A stretch of DNA of 5,365 nt from Bacteroidota bacterium (GTDB lineage: Bacteria; Bacteroidota; Bacteroidia; Chitinophagales; Chitinophagaceae), in contig JAEWJV010000143.1 of the NCBI GenBank assembly GCA_023386395.1, positions 1-5,365 of the forward strand. The letters run 5' to 3'. Of this stretch, positions 5,337 to 5,365 are shown piece by piece (positions within the stretch are counted from its first letter, which is position 1; every line of letters begins with the position of its first letter). The translations under genes and the position numbers were made by a program. The notes under the pieces are model-generated. The model was not told where the DNA came from and did no database searches. It worked only from the letters and a program-made list of their open reading frames with translations.

Positions 5337-5365
5337 ATGAAACCAGAAGTATCATCCCTGTCTAT
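5337..5365 (+). CDS. Start of a further gene, truncated by the window edge
   Basis: ATG 5337 opens a frame reading MKPEVSSLS before the window ends, with no stop in the nine complete codons visible. Coding is supported mainly by context: the start lies 11 bases after operator copy 2 with an A-rich approach (TTTTAAAATG), the same layout as the membrane protein gene at 4336. Too little is visible to assign a product. In other Bacteroidota I recall such regulators standing next to further membrane protein genes, but nothing here shows that. Confidence 0.5.

Noticed and set aside
1..5365. tRNA, rRNA, CRISPR, IS element or phage signals
   Set aside because: No cloverleaf-like segments, regularly spaced repeats, transposase genes or terminal inverted repeats were seen.

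Overview
The window looks like chromosomal DNA from a Bacteroidota bacterium, probably a Chitinophagaceae-like member. The reasons are: genes without clear Shine-Dalgarno sequences; TAnnTTTG-type -7 boxes close to start codons; a DUF4369-thioredoxin lipoprotein of a kind typical of this phylum; a RicT (PSP1) protein with a long basic tail; and a GatB of the cysteine-poor Bacteroidota type. The placement rests on remembered family features, not on a database search. Nothing points to phage, IS elements, CRISPR or RNA genes. No gene-free stretch exceeds about 165 bases.

Left part (1-1421): the 3' end of a probable ricT gene enters on the + strand and ends at 395. It converges on a minus-strand gene (1421 to 435) for a secreted zinc-dependent phospholipase C / S1-P1 nuclease family protein with all expected metal ligands. 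A small AT-rich hairpin lies between the two stop codons.

Middle part (1422-4211): a 163-bp divergent intergenic region carries a perfect GTAAAC/GTTTAC inverted repeat and -7-like boxes very near both start codons. gatB (1585-3030), the B subunit of the Asp/Glu-tRNA(Asn/Gln) amidotransferase, follows. After a 59-bp gap comes a probable lipoprotein with an N-terminal DUF4369 domain and a C-terminal TlpA/ResA-like thioredoxin domain (3090-4211). A perfect 13-bp hairpin at 4245-4275 closes this block.

Right part (4212-5365): this is the most interesting region. A six-helix membrane protein of unknown function (4336-4983) is followed after 11 bp by a 99-aa winged-helix regulator (4995-5294). Another reading frame then begins at 5337 and runs off the window. 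The sequence CTTTG-N5-CAAAGT-N-CTTTT occurs just upstream of the start codon of both the first gene (4314-4335) and the last (5312-5333). The first copy overlaps the -7 region of a plausible -33/-7 promoter. The simplest reading is an autoregulated module in which the small winged-helix protein binds the repeated operator and controls its own operon and the downstream gene. That link is inference.
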